The notes: generated from the sequence alone by a model not told the origin. A stretch of 64,000 nt of DNA from Bradyrhizobium japonicum USDA 6 (GCF_000284375.1 NC_017249.1:8239001-8303000), one strand, 5' to 3'; positions 9,167 through 18,953 are shown, counted from the first letter of the stretch. Made by a program: numbers and translations.

Positions 9167-11410
9167 TCACCGGATCCCCAGTCGAGCCATCTGCGCTGAA
9201 GCGTGCTCCGGATCGGGGAGGGGCTGCCACGGCTGGCCAGCGGCGGTGCTTAACAAGGACTTGCAGAACACAGGAGTGAGCCTGCCGCGATGGATCACGA
9301 CATTGTCGTGCCCCTCGGCGGCTCGAGCGCTCTGCCAGTGCCGATTGTAGCCGCGCTGTTCGTCGGACTTGACGTGGCAAGCGGCGAATTCGCGATCGCC
9401 CAGCGTTGCCAATTGCCAGGCATTTACCGGGCGCTTGGTATGGATGTGCACCCACATCGGCCTTGGCATCGCACCGCTGCGCAGCGCCCTGGGCTGCAGC
9501 TTGATTTCGAATAGCGTCCCCGGCTCTCCCTTCAAGGCGTGCGGTGGATCCACTGACGCCAGTTCTCCCGCTTCCCGCAACTGTTCTAGGTATTCTTGCG
9601 ATGGAAACGCATAGGTCTTCGTGCAATCGCTTGTGATTGCTGCCTTTCGCGCGTTCAATGAGCTTGCCTGTCCCTGAACCTCGGACCACATCCTTGTCAG
9701 CCGGACTATTTTTTCGTGCACTTCAGGCACTTGCGCAGGCGTGAGCAGGCCTCGCCGGCGAGGCTCCTCCAGCGCGGCTACACAGGCCTCAATCTCGGAG
9801 GACTGCGTCTGCATGCGCTTGATGACGACATCCAACACGTGTTCGGCGTCCTCGGGCTTCATGTGGCGAGCTTGCGAGGCGGCGCTTTGCTGAGCCGGCA
9901 GATCGAACTGCAGCAGCTGGTCCAATCGCTCAAGTAATCCCGGCAGTGCTTTCCTGGATGGCGGAGCCATCCACATCTGGAGGTTATCGGCCGCAGCGGA
10001 TGACGCGCGTGCCTGCTCCGGAGTGGCGAGTTTCTTTGTACCGAGATCCGAGAGCACGATGACCTTGCCCGCCGGGGCCGTCGCCGCATCGGGCCTAGCG
10101 AGTTGCGGCGTGGCGGGGCTGGCCGTCGAACTCCCCTCTCCTGCGGCTGCTGCGGGCCTTGCTTTGCCCGTTCTGCGCGCCGGACTGCCTCCGCCCGCTG
10201 GGCCAATATTATCCGGAAGCGCAGCCCAAGCCGGCGGTTCAATCGTGGCTTGCGTCTTTGGCTGCAATGCCAGCAGCCGCATGACTTCGTTCGCCGTCAC
10301 CCACGCAGCTTCCACGATCTGGTCCAGCAACGGCAACGGAAGGTCAGTTTCCGTTGCAGTCCCCCTCAGGCTGTCAAGCATGCCGCTCAGCCCCGATGCA
10401 AATTCCGAAAGTCGTTCCATGACTCCTTCCAGAACGGCGCGATGCTCCGCTTCGAGCGCCGCTCCATCGCTGTACAGAACGGCTTGGGCCGTCGAGACGA
10501 ACGCCGGAAAAACATCTCCGATGAAGGCCCCGAGCAGGCGCACCCTCCCGCTCTCATCCATGAGGGCGTCGCGCACGTCTGGTTCCAACGTGCTCGCTTG
10601 CGAGTTGACTAAAAGCTCCACGAGAGCGATCCGCGATTGCAGATACATGCACTTCGTAAAGAGCGCCCAGCCCGTATGATGCCTTAGTGCGGCATCTTCG
10701 GCCGTGCGCATGGCGGGCGTGCTGCCTGGAAGGTGGGCGGTAGCGGCACAGACTGACTGCATCCGCTCACAGCGCAGCACCTTCTTTCCCCACAACTCCA
10801 TGCATGCTGCATAGTGGTTCGCAACGCTTGTAAACAGGCGGCTCAGCTGTGCAGGCGAGGCGATGTCTTTGAGGCTGTCGAGCACGCCTTGTGCTTTCTT
10901 TCTGCTCTCCTCCAGCTCGTAGATAATCTGGGTCGCCACTTCATTACATTCGTCAGCCTCCCTCACAGTGTCATCGCGGAGCCGGCGAGCCCGATCGTTT
11001 GGCAGAATTCGGCGCGCCAAATCGGGTGGCAGACTGGCGTAGTACGCCAGAACTGTTGCGCCTGCTTTGACGACCTGATCCATCAGATCTTGTCTCTCCG
11101 GCAAGTTCCGGGCATGCCCGGCCGCTCGGCGGCAAGCTTCAAGTTCCTCAAGCAGGCTGCTCAATTCTCGCTTTGCTGCCTTTATCTCCTCCCTCGTTGG
11201 CGCCGCTACGTCCGAAGTTGGCGGCGGGTTCGCAAGCGTCGCCGCTCTCACATCAGGCTCAGACCGTATCCGCCCTACGACGGCATCGAAGGACTGATCG
11301 CGTTCCCCAGGGAAGAGACCAGACTCCGGGCTCGAACGGCTCGATTCCCTAATGCTTTCGGCTCCCGCGGCCTCAAGCTCTGATGGACCAGCTCGGCCAA
11401 TGCCTTTCAT
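9167..11410 (-). CDS. XopP-like type III effector candidate
   Basis: A 747-residue, soluble, largely alpha-helical protein with no signal peptide or membrane helices. The N-terminal 70 residues are Ser/Pro-rich and disordered, as in T3SS signals. A low-complexity Ala/Pro/Gly linker (about residues 400-460) separates two helical halves. The C-terminal block (MWVHIHTKRPV, FAACHVKSDEQRGYNR, HDNVVIHRGRLTP) matches what I recall of the XopP (HLK) effector family of Xanthomonas and Ralstonia. The start ATG has GGAG seven bases upstream, and a good tts box lies about 40 bases further up, so TtsI control and secretion are likely. Family assignment is from memory; host target unknown. Confidence 0.75.
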   Translation of the reverse strand: MKGIGRAGPSELEAAGAESIRESSRSSPESGLFPGERDQSFDAVVGRIRSEPDVRAATLANPPPTSDVAAPTREEIKAAKRELSSLLEELEACRRAAGHARNLPERQDLMDQVVKAGATVLAYYASLPPDLARRILPNDRARRLRDDTVREADECNEVATQIIYELEESRKKAQGVLDSLKDIASPAQLSRLFTSVANHYAACMELWGKKVLRCERMQSVCAATAHLPGSTPAMRTAEDAALRHHTGWALFTKCMYLQSRIALVELLVNSQASTLEPDVRDALMDESGRVRLLGAFIGDVFPAFVSTAQAVLYSDGAALEAEHRAVLEGVMERLSEFASGLSGMLDSLRGTATETDLPLPLLDQIVEAAWVTANEVMRLLALQPKTQATIEPPAWAALPDNIGPAGGGSPARRTGKARPAAAAGEGSSTASPATPQLARPDAATAPAGKVIVLSDLGTKKLATPEQARASSAAADNLQMWMAPPSRKALPGLLERLDQLLQFDLPAQQSAASQARHMKPEDAEHVLDVVIKRMQTQSSEIEACVAALEEPRRRGLLTPAQVPEVHEKIVRLTRMWSEVQGQASSLNARKAAITSDCTKTYAFPSQEYLEQLREAGELASVDPPHALKGEPGTLFEIKLQPRALRSGAMPRPMWVHIHTKRPVNAWQLATLGDREFAACHVKSDEQRGYNRHWQSARAAEGHDNVVIHRGRLTPVFCKSLLSTAAGQPWQPLPDPEHASAQMARLGIR

Positions 11411-11447
11411 GCTTCATCTCCGGATAATTGAGGGTGCGCAGCCTGTC

Positions 11448-11479
11448 TGGATAGGCCGACTGGCTGACGACTAGCTGAC
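11448..11479 (-). promoter_or_regulatory. tts box upstream of the XopP-like gene
   Basis: Read on the minus strand from 11479: GTCAGCTAGTCGTCAGCC, followed by a CCTATCCAGA tail. It keeps the GTCAGCT half-site, the central TCG and the AGC half-site at the same spacing as the other boxes in the window. It ends about 37 bases before the start codon. Confidence 0.75.
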
Positions 11480-11836
11480 CAAGAGCATTCATCCGGATGC
11501 GCAAGGAAGAAGATGCGGCCTTGTGTTCGACTTCTATCGCAGCTTCCATGCTGCTGGAGTAACCGCGTCAGTTCCGGTGTCATCAGCTGAGACGCGAACA
11601 GGCCAGACGCCCCCTTATAGAAAACTGACAGCTATAGAAAAATGACAGTCGCGTGCACCAAGCATTCGCCTCACGTATCGTTCTTCACGGGCGATTCAAC
11701 GTCTGCCCGGTTATAAATAGCTGCCGACAGAACCTTCGCTTCTATCCATTCATCTGCGCAGTTTGAAGAAGCCAAGATAGTTCACATCAATCCACACCCA
11801 CCGCACACCGGCGGTCGAGACTGTCCCGATCATGGC
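11480..11836. other. Intergenic region with a 20-bp tandem repeat
   Basis: At about 11620-11660 the minus strand reads CTGTCATTTTTCTATAG followed directly by CTGTCAGTTTTCTATAA, two near-identical 17-mers in tandem. This resembles an IS end or a repeated operator. No gene is supported. Confidence 0.4.
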
Positions 11837-13078
11837 CTAAGCTTCAATCCGCACGGGGAGAGCGGAATAGCCGTGCACGAAGTTAGATGCAATTCGCTCG
11901 GGTTCGCCGACGACCTTGATCTTCAATCCCCCATCCAAAATCTCTTCCCAGAGGACTCTCAACTGCAGTTCCGCAAGGTGTCGGCCAAGACAGCGATGGA
12001 TTCCGAATCCGAACGAGAGGTGTTGCCGCACATTCTTGCGGTCGATCACGAAACTGTTGGCGTTCTCAATGACCTCTTCGTCTCTATTGCCGGAGATGTA
12101 CCACATGACGACCTTGTCGCCTGTCCTGATCGGTTTTCCCCCAACGATGCTGTCTATAGCAGCAGTGCGGCGCATATGTGCGATCGGCGTCTGGTATCGA
12201 ATGATCTCAGACACGGCGCTCGAGATCAACTTGGGATTGTCAGTTAGTTTCCGCAGTTCGGAGGGGTACTGGCTCATGAACAGGAGGCCGCCGGTAATCG
12301 AGTTGCGCGTGGTATCATTGCCGCCTACGATCAGTAGAATGAGGTTCCCAAGAAACTCAGTTGGCTCCATATGGCGTGTGACGGGTGAATGCGCCATCAA
12401 GGAAATCAGGTCGAGGCGTGGCTCGGCATTGATGCGCTCGTTCCAAAGCCGTGTGAAATAGTCCAGGCACTCCGACAAGATGGTGCTTCGCTTGTCCCAG
12501 CTGTCGATGGCATAGCCTGCTTTAGGAGTTGTAACAGCTGCGTCCGACCAATAGGTCAGGAGTCGCCGATCCTCAAATGGGAAGTCGAACAGCGTGGCGA
12601 GCGTTTGCGTCGTCAACTCTATGGAGACCTTGGTTACCCAATTGAAGACTTCATTACGCGGCAAGCCATCGAGAATCATCCGGACCCGAGAGCGGATCAA
12701 GGTTTCGAGCCTCGTCAGGCTTTCCGGCCCGACGATCGGACTCACCGTGTTGCGCTGCTCGGCGTGCTGGGGAGGCCCCATCTTGATGAAACTTGGGGTC
12801 CAGTGCTTATCAGGCACCTCGACAATGGTGACACCTTGCTGTGACGAAAACGCGTGGTGGTTTGTGTCGACCGCTACGATATCCCGGTATTTCGTTATTG
12901 ACCAATATGGACCATGAGCGCTATTTTGACAGTAGTGAACGGGATCTTCTCTTCGCAACCGCTCGAAGCAACCCCATATGCTGTCGTCTTGAAAGCGCTT
13001 GCCCTCGCTTACATCCAGCTCGCTGAGCGGGATAATATATCCATCATCCGCTCTATGGATTTCCAATCGCCTGTTCAT
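11837..13078 (-). CDS. Cytochrome P450
   Basis: A 413-residue soluble bacterial P450, a heme-thiolate monooxygenase that needs a redox partner. Visible motifs: I-helix oxygen-binding GGNDTT at residues 252-257, K-helix ExxR at 291-294 (EIIR), and heme-binding FGFGIHRCLG at 356-365 with Cys363 as axial ligand. It has full length for the family and no membrane anchor. Symbiosis plasmids and islands often carry such P450s (CYP127 and the gibberellin-cluster CYPs), but I cannot assign a subfamily or substrate. It is transcribed in the same direction as the PanC-like and pentapeptide genes, 550 bases downstream of the former, so an operon is doubtful. No ferredoxin gene is adjacent. Confidence 0.92.
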   Translation of the reverse strand: MNRRLEIHRADDGYIIPLSELDVSEGKRFQDDSIWGCFERLRREDPVHYCQNSAHGPYWSITKYRDIVAVDTNHHAFSSQQGVTIVEVPDKHWTPSFIKMGPPQHAEQRNTVSPIVGPESLTRLETLIRSRVRMILDGLPRNEVFNWVTKVSIELTTQTLATLFDFPFEDRRLLTYWSDAAVTTPKAGYAIDSWDKRSTILSECLDYFTRLWNERINAEPRLDLISLMAHSPVTRHMEPTEFLGNLILLIVGGNDTTRNSITGGLLFMSQYPSELRKLTDNPKLISSAVSEIIRYQTPIAHMRRTAAIDSIVGGKPIRTGDKVVMWYISGNRDEEVIENANSFVIDRKNVRQHLSFGFGIHRCLGRHLAELQLRVLWEEILDGGLKIKVVGEPERIASNFVHGYSALPVRIEA

Positions 13079-13628
13079 AACATCTCCGCAGATTTTGTTC
13101 GCGAGAGCTTACGGATCCAAACTTACGATTCACCGGTTTGAGCTGTCGTGGCGTTTGGCTGTGACAAGCTACCCGAACAGACTATCTCAAAGTGCGGCTA
13201 GCCAGCCCTACCATGTCGGGCAGTAAGGATCGCATTGACTTTCCGGCTCCATCTACTCAATGGATCGCTGAGAGCTGTCACCACCGCTGGCCTCGCCGTT
13301 TCCGGGAACGGCATCGGCGTCAACATAGTGGCTGTCGTTGCCCTGACGGCGAAGGAGCTGGTCCGGCTGCCGCGGCTAGGTCCTGTTCTTCCCAGTGACA
13401 CCGTCCTGCGCCGCCCTAACAGAGGCCGCCGACGAACGTCATCGCGCTGCCCGATCGCTATCTGAGCGCTACCGCGCGAGCCCAGCGCGAAACTTCGCCT
13501 TCATTGAGGGCTCCTACAACCGAACTTGGCTTCATTCCGCTCGCATATATCGCCCCAATCGACATGGAGCTAAGAGCCACCTAACCCCGTCTACTTTTTC
13601 GGGCGAAGATCTATGAGTAATCGACTCG
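13079..13628. other. Intergenic region, no supported gene
   Basis: Short conflicting frames only. No nod box, tts box or -24/-12 (RpoN) element was recognised in front of the P450 gene. Confidence 0.5.
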
Positions 13629-14510
13629 CTACGACTGCTTAGGCAAATCGATCCAGATATCCTGAGCACCATTTAGGAGCGTATCCTGATCTGGAACATA
13701 GATGCTATCGGAAACCGTGAGGCCATGAGCCATTGCAGCCCCAATAATTAAGAATGGGAGCTTGACCTGCTCTAAATCTTTGAAATTATCAGCGTCGACA
13801 ATCCGAACAAACTCGAGTCTAAACTGTCGAAACTCTATCCGAGATGTCGCCGACGCGACCAGATCCTTCACGCTTGACGCTCCTCGGGCGATCTCTTCTC
13901 TTGAACGGTTGAGTGCCGTGAAGAGACAGGACAGCTCATCAAGCTCGGAACGGTTAAATCGCCTCAAGCGCGACGAAATGGGCACTCCGTTCTTGTATCT
14001 CACGGTCGGCACAAACCTTATCTCGCAATCGAGAAGCAGGTCTGCGACGGCGCGCTTTACCAGGATCGCCTGACCTATATCTTTCAGGCCGAAGTAACTG
14101 CGAGTTGGCCTCGAATAGCAGATCCAGCGGATTGCTCCAGTAACGGCTTCCTTCAAATAAGTTTCAGGCCCCCCTAAACGCAAATCACAGTCACCTTGCG
14201 ATACATACGTTCGATAGCCGACCGGGAACATTTCGGTGTCGCTCGACGAAACCACGGCAGTTGCTCCTGAACGTAGGGCAAGTCCAATATCATCGTCCAA
14301 ATTGAAATCGTAGCTCCCACCTGGTCTAAGCTGGATCTTGTTCGGGTACACTGTGACGATCGCGACATCATTCTCCAATGCCGCTCTTCTAATCAGCTCT
14401 GCATGCCCAAGATGCAGGGCGCCGAGAGTGTGGACCGTTCCAATCGTCTGACCTGTTCTCGCGACCTCCCGGATGAACGCCTTGCCTGCGGAAAGACCTG
14501 TCAGATGCAT
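13629..14510 (-). CDS. PanC-like ligase (pantoate-beta-alanine ligase family), divergent
   Basis: About 293 residues with the PanC nucleotidyltransferase fold signatures in order: GALHLGHAELIRRA (HxGH nucleotide-binding motif), VTVYPNKIQL, SYFGLKDIGQAILVKR and VPTVRYKNGVPISSR. Normal PanC joins pantoate and beta-alanine using ATP in pantothenate synthesis. Several usually invariant positions differ: the KDYQQ block reads KDIGQ, the MSSRN block reads ISSRL, and the PTMG before the HxGH reads HTLG. It may be a specialised amide ligase rather than a housekeeping enzyme. I prefer the ATG at 14510; a start at 14537 adds nine basic residues. Neighbours are a P450 and a pentapeptide protein on the same strand. 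Confidence 0.8.
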   Translation of the reverse strand: MHLTGLSAGKAFIREVARTGQTIGTVHTLGALHLGHAELIRRAALENDVAIVTVYPNKIQLRPGGSYDFNLDDDIGLALRSGATAVVSSSDTEMFPVGYRTYVSQGDCDLRLGGPETYLKEAVTGAIRWICYSRPTRSYFGLKDIGQAILVKRAVADLLLDCEIRFVPTVRYKNGVPISSRLRRFNRSELDELSCLFTALNRSREEIARGASSVKDLVASATSRIEFRQFRLEFVRIVDADNFKDLEQVKLPFLIIGAAMAHGLTVSDSIYVPDQDTLLNGAQDIWIDLPKQS

Positions 14511-14694
14511 CTTCTTACTCCGCTTTTTGAACGCCAAAATAGTGGCGCGTTCGGATCTCGGAAGGCGCGCCGCCCAGCGTCTCGTGGGCCGCGCACGCCA
14601 ACGAGCACCAAAGAGGTTTTACGCCCTCTCACACCTCGACCACCGCACGAACTGTCCAAAGCTCGCGCGCACTGTTCTTGCAGCTCCGAAGCAG

Positions 14695-16176
14695 TCAGGT
14701 TGACCCTTCTCGACCCCGTCTGATCACCGATGAGAATTCAGCCAGATAGCTTGATGGTTCGCGCGGCTGCCGCCCCTCCAGAGCGACCTGCAGTCCCCGA
14801 CAACGGTCGGCGAAAAATGGTGGCTCGAAAGTGGTTATCTTAGCGCCCGAAAAGTCCACCTTTACGAAACTGGCCTGGAACGGCGATATCCCACTCAGGT
14901 TCGCATCGCGCAGGGACGATTGGTTCATGCGAACGTATGCGGCTCGCGTTGCCTCCAGGTTACTTTCGGTCATATCCGCGGCGAGATATGCCTGAACGAG
15001 ATTTGATCCCTCGAAATTTGCGTGATTCAATGCCATTGATTGCGGCGGATCACCGGTGATCATCGACCTGTAGAGGTAAGCTTGGGATAGGTCCGCATGC
15101 TCCAGATCGCAGTCGCGCACAAAGGCGCAGCGGCCGCGAAAACCGGTGAATTTGGCCGCTCGCATTGTGCTCTCTGTTATCGAAATGCTTTCACCTGATG
15201 CGCTAGATAGATCCGCCCCATTCAGCTGACAGGAGTGAATAGATGCACCGGTAAGCACGGCACCCACGAGGTTCGCGTCGGACAGGCCTACGGACAGAAG
15301 CCGCGCCTCGGTCAAGTCTGCCTGTTCCAGCTCCGCTCCCGCAAGATTTGATAGGTGAAGATCAGCGAATGGGGCGCTCAGGGCTCTCGCCCGAATCCGC
15401 CCGCTCACCTTTGAGAGTCTCAGATACGGAAGATGAGCGCCCTCTAGGACGAGACCATCGATCGAGATGGGACGCACGATCGATAAACAGTCTCCCTTCG
15501 ACTGAAAGAACGAGCAATCCGCCAGATGCGCCTTCGTGATCGTGACCTGGCTCAGCTTTGCGAAGCGGAAGGACGCTGAAGGGAGGAAGCATTCATTGAT
15601 GGTTGAGCCCTGTAATTCCGCGCCGTCGAATACAGCATCACTCGCGTCGCACTGGTAAACGAGGAGCCCGCTGAGCATCGCGTTGTCAAAGCGTGTTCTT
15701 TTCATGCTGCAACCGTGAAAAAGGCTGCCGGTTGCATCGATTACATTGCGCAGACTGGCATCATCGAAGTTGCAGACCTGCGCTGCCATCGCATGCATAT
15801 AGGCAAAATCGAGCTTGGCCCCCATGAAACTTGCCCGCTCTAGCCCCGGACAGATAAGGTTCGCCTCAGAAAGATCTGCTCGATCCAACTTTGTTCCGTA
15901 GAGCTGCGCGCGATTGAGGGTACAGCGTCGCAGCGGGAAATCTGATAGGTCATGACCGCTAAGGTTCTCGGAGGATAGCTGCAAGCCAATCCCGGTCCTT
16001 CTGATTGCCTCCTCGGTTCGCCTCCTAACAGCAGCAACCGCCAGCAGCCGGTCGGCAGCCCGGCTCCAGTACCGAACGAACTCGCCATCTGATGAAAGCT
16101 TGTCTTTCGGATCTGAGTAGTGCTCTGCCCCTTCATTCACGGTGCACTCGCTATCAGCGCCGATCCTTTGCGACAT
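14695..16176 (-). CDS. Pentapeptide-repeat protein, 493 aa
   Basis: From about residue 70 to 470 the protein is built of tandem five-residue units with the A(D/N)LxX pattern, for example LNRAQLYGTKLDRADLSEANL, which fold into a right-handed quadrilateral beta helix. About 60 N-terminal residues precede the repeats. There is no signal peptide or membrane segment. Pentapeptide proteins of this size act as protein-protein scaffolds, and some are type III effectors (PipB/PipB2 in Salmonella), but I found no tts box upstream. Effector status is therefore unproven. The start has only a weak ribosome binding site (GGAA). Confidence 0.85.
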   Translation of the reverse strand: MSQRIGADSECTVNEGAEHYSDPKDKLSSDGEFVRYWSRAADRLLAVAAVRRRTEEAIRRTGIGLQLSSENLSGHDLSDFPLRRCTLNRAQLYGTKLDRADLSEANLICPGLERASFMGAKLDFAYMHAMAAQVCNFDDASLRNVIDATGSLFHGCSMKRTRFDNAMLSGLLVYQCDASDAVFDGAELQGSTINECFLPSASFRFAKLSQVTITKAHLADCSFFQSKGDCLSIVRPISIDGLVLEGAHLPYLRLSKVSGRIRARALSAPFADLHLSNLAGAELEQADLTEARLLSVGLSDANLVGAVLTGASIHSCQLNGADLSSASGESISITESTMRAAKFTGFRGRCAFVRDCDLEHADLSQAYLYRSMITGDPPQSMALNHANFEGSNLVQAYLAADMTESNLEATRAAYVRMNQSSLRDANLSGISPFQASFVKVDFSGAKITTFEPPFFADRCRGLQVALEGRQPREPSSYLAEFSSVIRRGREGST

Positions 16177-17331
16177 GTCGAGAGTTCCGTACTGCCAGGA
16201 TTACGAGGACCTCTTTGTGCTTGGCATGGACGCAGGCTGCGGGCTTTGTGGCGAACTCGCCGGGGATTTGGTGACACGACGTGTCGACGAGACTCTTATC
16301 ATGTCGCTGTCCGCGGCGGCCGACGCTTGACCACGTCAGCCGAATTCTTGTCATGCCTGTCCACTGCCAATCGGTGCAATTGTCTACCACACCCACCAAC
16401 CCTGATCCGTTGTTTGGCAGCGCTGATATGTCCGAAAGTGTGTTTCTTTTCGCCAGCTCTTCGACACTCCACATCACTCTCCATTAACCCGAATGCGCAA
16501 CATTCTAGGTCTTTCTTCTTGTTCGGAATGGACCCGCGGCTTGCGGGCGGAACAGTGATCGTTCACCTAGCTCTGCACTCAGCCTGGCCTTACCTCATCG
16601 GCAGCAACAACCGTGCCAGCCGCATCAGTCGGAATTGTCGAGCTAAATCGGCAGCGTAATTTCCACATGGGCGCAGAATGTTCTGATTCTGACAAACACG
16701 GTCCCGCTGACAGAAACCGCATTATGGTCGCTACGCCACCTTGAAAGCAAAAATTCCGACTTCGGTTGCAGGAGGGCAAGAGCCGCAGTCCTTACGGGCA
16801 CGCAATCGATCAATTGCAATTCGACACTTGCGGATCGCCGGCCTCCTGGTTAGCCAAAGCTCGCGATCGGCTAGGCCTGCTCCGCGAGCCGACGGGTCCA
16901 TCTATGGGAGAACGAGTTGGGCCGATCGAAGTCGCACCCCCGTGGCTTGTTTTGCGACTAACGCTCGGCGCGCCGACGCGATCCATCGCATCAGTATTCC
17001 CAACAATGGATCTTCATGCCACGCGGCCCGGTCAGAGCCCGATGGCCGCGGCATGATCCGGCGTTAGTATCCCCAGCAGCTTCTTGAAGAGCTTTTCAAA
17101 GTCCTTCACGGGGAGCCGATGCAAGCTAGTCCAGGCAGGCTGCCCCATGCGGCTCAAGCTTACGGTAAGCGGGCCCTCCCCCGGGCTGCTTCCCCATAAC
17201 CTTTCATACGGTACTGCCATGAAGCGGAGAGCGACAATGGCCCATCTCGCCAAAACTCTGCTCCGCAATAAACAACAGGCTCGCCGGCACAGACGCAATG
17301 GCCACGGGCTTTCTTCAAGCAATTGGGTCTG
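16177..17331. other. Long intergenic stretch with possible decayed coding fragments
   Basis: A 62-codon plus frame (16142-16330) contains FVLGMDAGCGLCGELAGD. Two overlapping minus frames (17032-17322 and 17160-17423) look like one frameshifted protein; their sequence (PLSLSASWQYRMKGYG, then LHRLPVKDFEKLFKKLLGIL) is protein-like but unassigned. I call none of them as a gene. Confidence 0.35.
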
Positions 17332-17363
17332 GTCAGCTGTTCGACAGCTAGGCTTTCTAGCAT
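17332..17363 (+). promoter_or_regulatory. tts box upstream of ART-like gene 1
   Basis: GTCAGCTGTTCGACAGCT followed by AGGCTTTCTAGCAT. Both half-sites and the C/T-rich tail ending in AGCAT match the other boxes. It sits 220 bases before the start codon at 17583. Confidence 0.85.
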
Positions 17364-17582
17364 AACAGCATCTTTATCCGGACTGGAGCCCGACTCGAAC
17401 ACAAATATCTGGACGAGAAGCATGAGCTGGATTGCCGGTCAGGGGCCTGCCGCACGCCTCAACACCGAACGTTCGAGAACCAGACCGGTGCATCTTATAC
17501 AAACTGCGCCCGTCTCAGTTCCTGCTCCTGATCTGATCAACTTTTGCATGACGATATTGAAGGCCGACAAAAGGAGACCGGA

Positions 17583-18491
17583 ATGGCCCCATTTGACAAC
17601 GTCAACCCATCCGAGGCTCGGATGCATAACCTCGATCCACAACAGGAAGAGACGGCGCAAGCAGACTTTGAGCATCGGCTTGGAGAGGCTCAGCCAATCC
17701 TCGCATCATTAGCTTCACCCGCGGCTGGATCGAACCCGACGGTAACGGACGGCAACAAGAAAGCGCAAGCTATCCCTGAGAACGAACGGTGCGCGGCTGC
17801 ATCGTTCGTGAGAACGCGCGGTCAGCTTGCCGCAACGTTGACTTGCGCTAACCTTGCGGAACTCAGAAGAGACATCGAACTCGCTGCGCAAAGATCAGCA
17901 CAATGGCCAAGAGCGACTGGATCGTCAGCCTATCGCGTCGACAGTGACCGCGTTTACGACGACGTGTTGGCATCGTCATACACGGAGCTGCAGCGCTTTC
18001 AAAACCACGCCAGCCACTGCAGGCCACATGTGTTGGACCGTCAAAGCGCGATGGCCCATTTGCGTTCCATGGCGGCTTTGCGTTACGAGCAAGCTCCCTG
18101 GAATATCTGGGGAGGCCAACGACTAGATCTGGGCCGCGCAGCGGCAGAGCACATGAGGGGCGATACCAATTCTTCGCCTTTTGTGTCACTGTCCGAGGAC
18201 GCCTCACTACTGCTCGTTTCGCCGGACGACGACAAGGAGTTTGGCGCCAAAGTCATCGCGGAAAACGCGAATGAGTTGCACACCTACACGGTGCCGAGGG
18301 TCACAACTTGGACGGCGGAAGACATCGTCAGTATTCTCGAGGATGGAACCGAAAATGATGAACCCGATCTGGCATGGGTGAGTGCTACCCCAACCGAAGA
18401 GCGTGAGGTACTATTTCTGGGTGGGAATCTGGACGACTTTCGGACGGCCAGCGCATCGAATCCGTACAAAAAGTCAGGAGCAAAAGGCTGA
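17583..18491 (+). CDS. Candidate type III effector with ADP-ribosyltransferase-like (R-S-E) signature, copy 1
   Basis: A 302-residue protein with a disordered N-terminus (T3SS signal type) and no signal peptide. A conserved helix (QLAATLTCANLAELRRDIEL) is followed by three blocks in the order and spacing of cholera-toxin-type ADP-ribosyltransferases. These are YRVDSD with Arg118 (cholera toxin YRADSR), SSPFVSLSE at 197-205 in place of YVSTS, and an ExE at Glu273/Glu275 in EEREVLFLGG (cholera toxin DEQEVSALGG). Between them lies a YTVP beta strand. This predicts NAD-dependent modification of a host protein; the assignment is my inference from motifs. The ATG has AGGAG upstream and a tts box 220 bases before it. 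A paralogue starts at 20074. Confidence 0.75.
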   Translation: MAPFDNVNPSEARMHNLDPQQEETAQADFEHRLGEAQPILASLASPAAGSNPTVTDGNKKAQAIPENERCAAASFVRTRGQLAATLTCANLAELRRDIELAAQRSAQWPRATGSSAYRVDSDRVYDDVLASSYTELQRFQNHASHCRPHVLDRQSAMAHLRSMAALRYEQAPWNIWGGQRLDLGRAAAEHMRGDTNSSPFVSLSEDASLLLVSPDDDKEFGAKVIAENANELHTYTVPRVTTWTAEDIVSILEDGTENDEPDLAWVSATPTEEREVLFLGGNLDDFRTASASNPYKKSGAKG

Positions 18492-18953
18492 TGACGCAGG
18501 CTCCGGAAAGGGTGATTTGCCTTTTCCGATGCTTGGAAAAGTCGAAAACAGCGTTCATGCTATAATCCTCCGGTCCGTCTGCCCGGCGAGGGGGAGCGTC
18601 AACAACGCCGGTCCTGGCTGGATCCGCTTAAATATGATGTTCTCACGAGGGCCGCGGGCAGCGCGTGGACGTAGCGAGATCATCTGGACGTTCAACCGAG
18701 AGGTATTGGCTCAGCCCCATACGACGACTGCATGAGCCGCCGATCTTCCACCTCAAAGATCGAATGGAGATCGGCGACATTCATGAGTTAGCTGAGCAAC
18801 AAGTTCAGGCAACTTGATCCTTCCCTGACGAAAAGACGGCTAGAAAGAGTCTGGCAGTCCTGACGATCGAAAAGATCCGTATCATGCCCGGCGAAGCTGT
18901 CCACACGATGGAGGATCAAGTCTACGAAGCGCCCGTCTGCTCTGTGCTCTTCG
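18492..18953. other. Intergenic region, no supported gene
   Basis: No motif or box recognised between the ART-like gene and the convergent virK-like gene. Confidence 0.5.

Noticed and set aside
17821..17845. GTCAGCTTGCCGCAACG inside ART-like gene 1
   Set aside because: Codes for the conserved GQLAAT segment of the protein; second half-site is absent.
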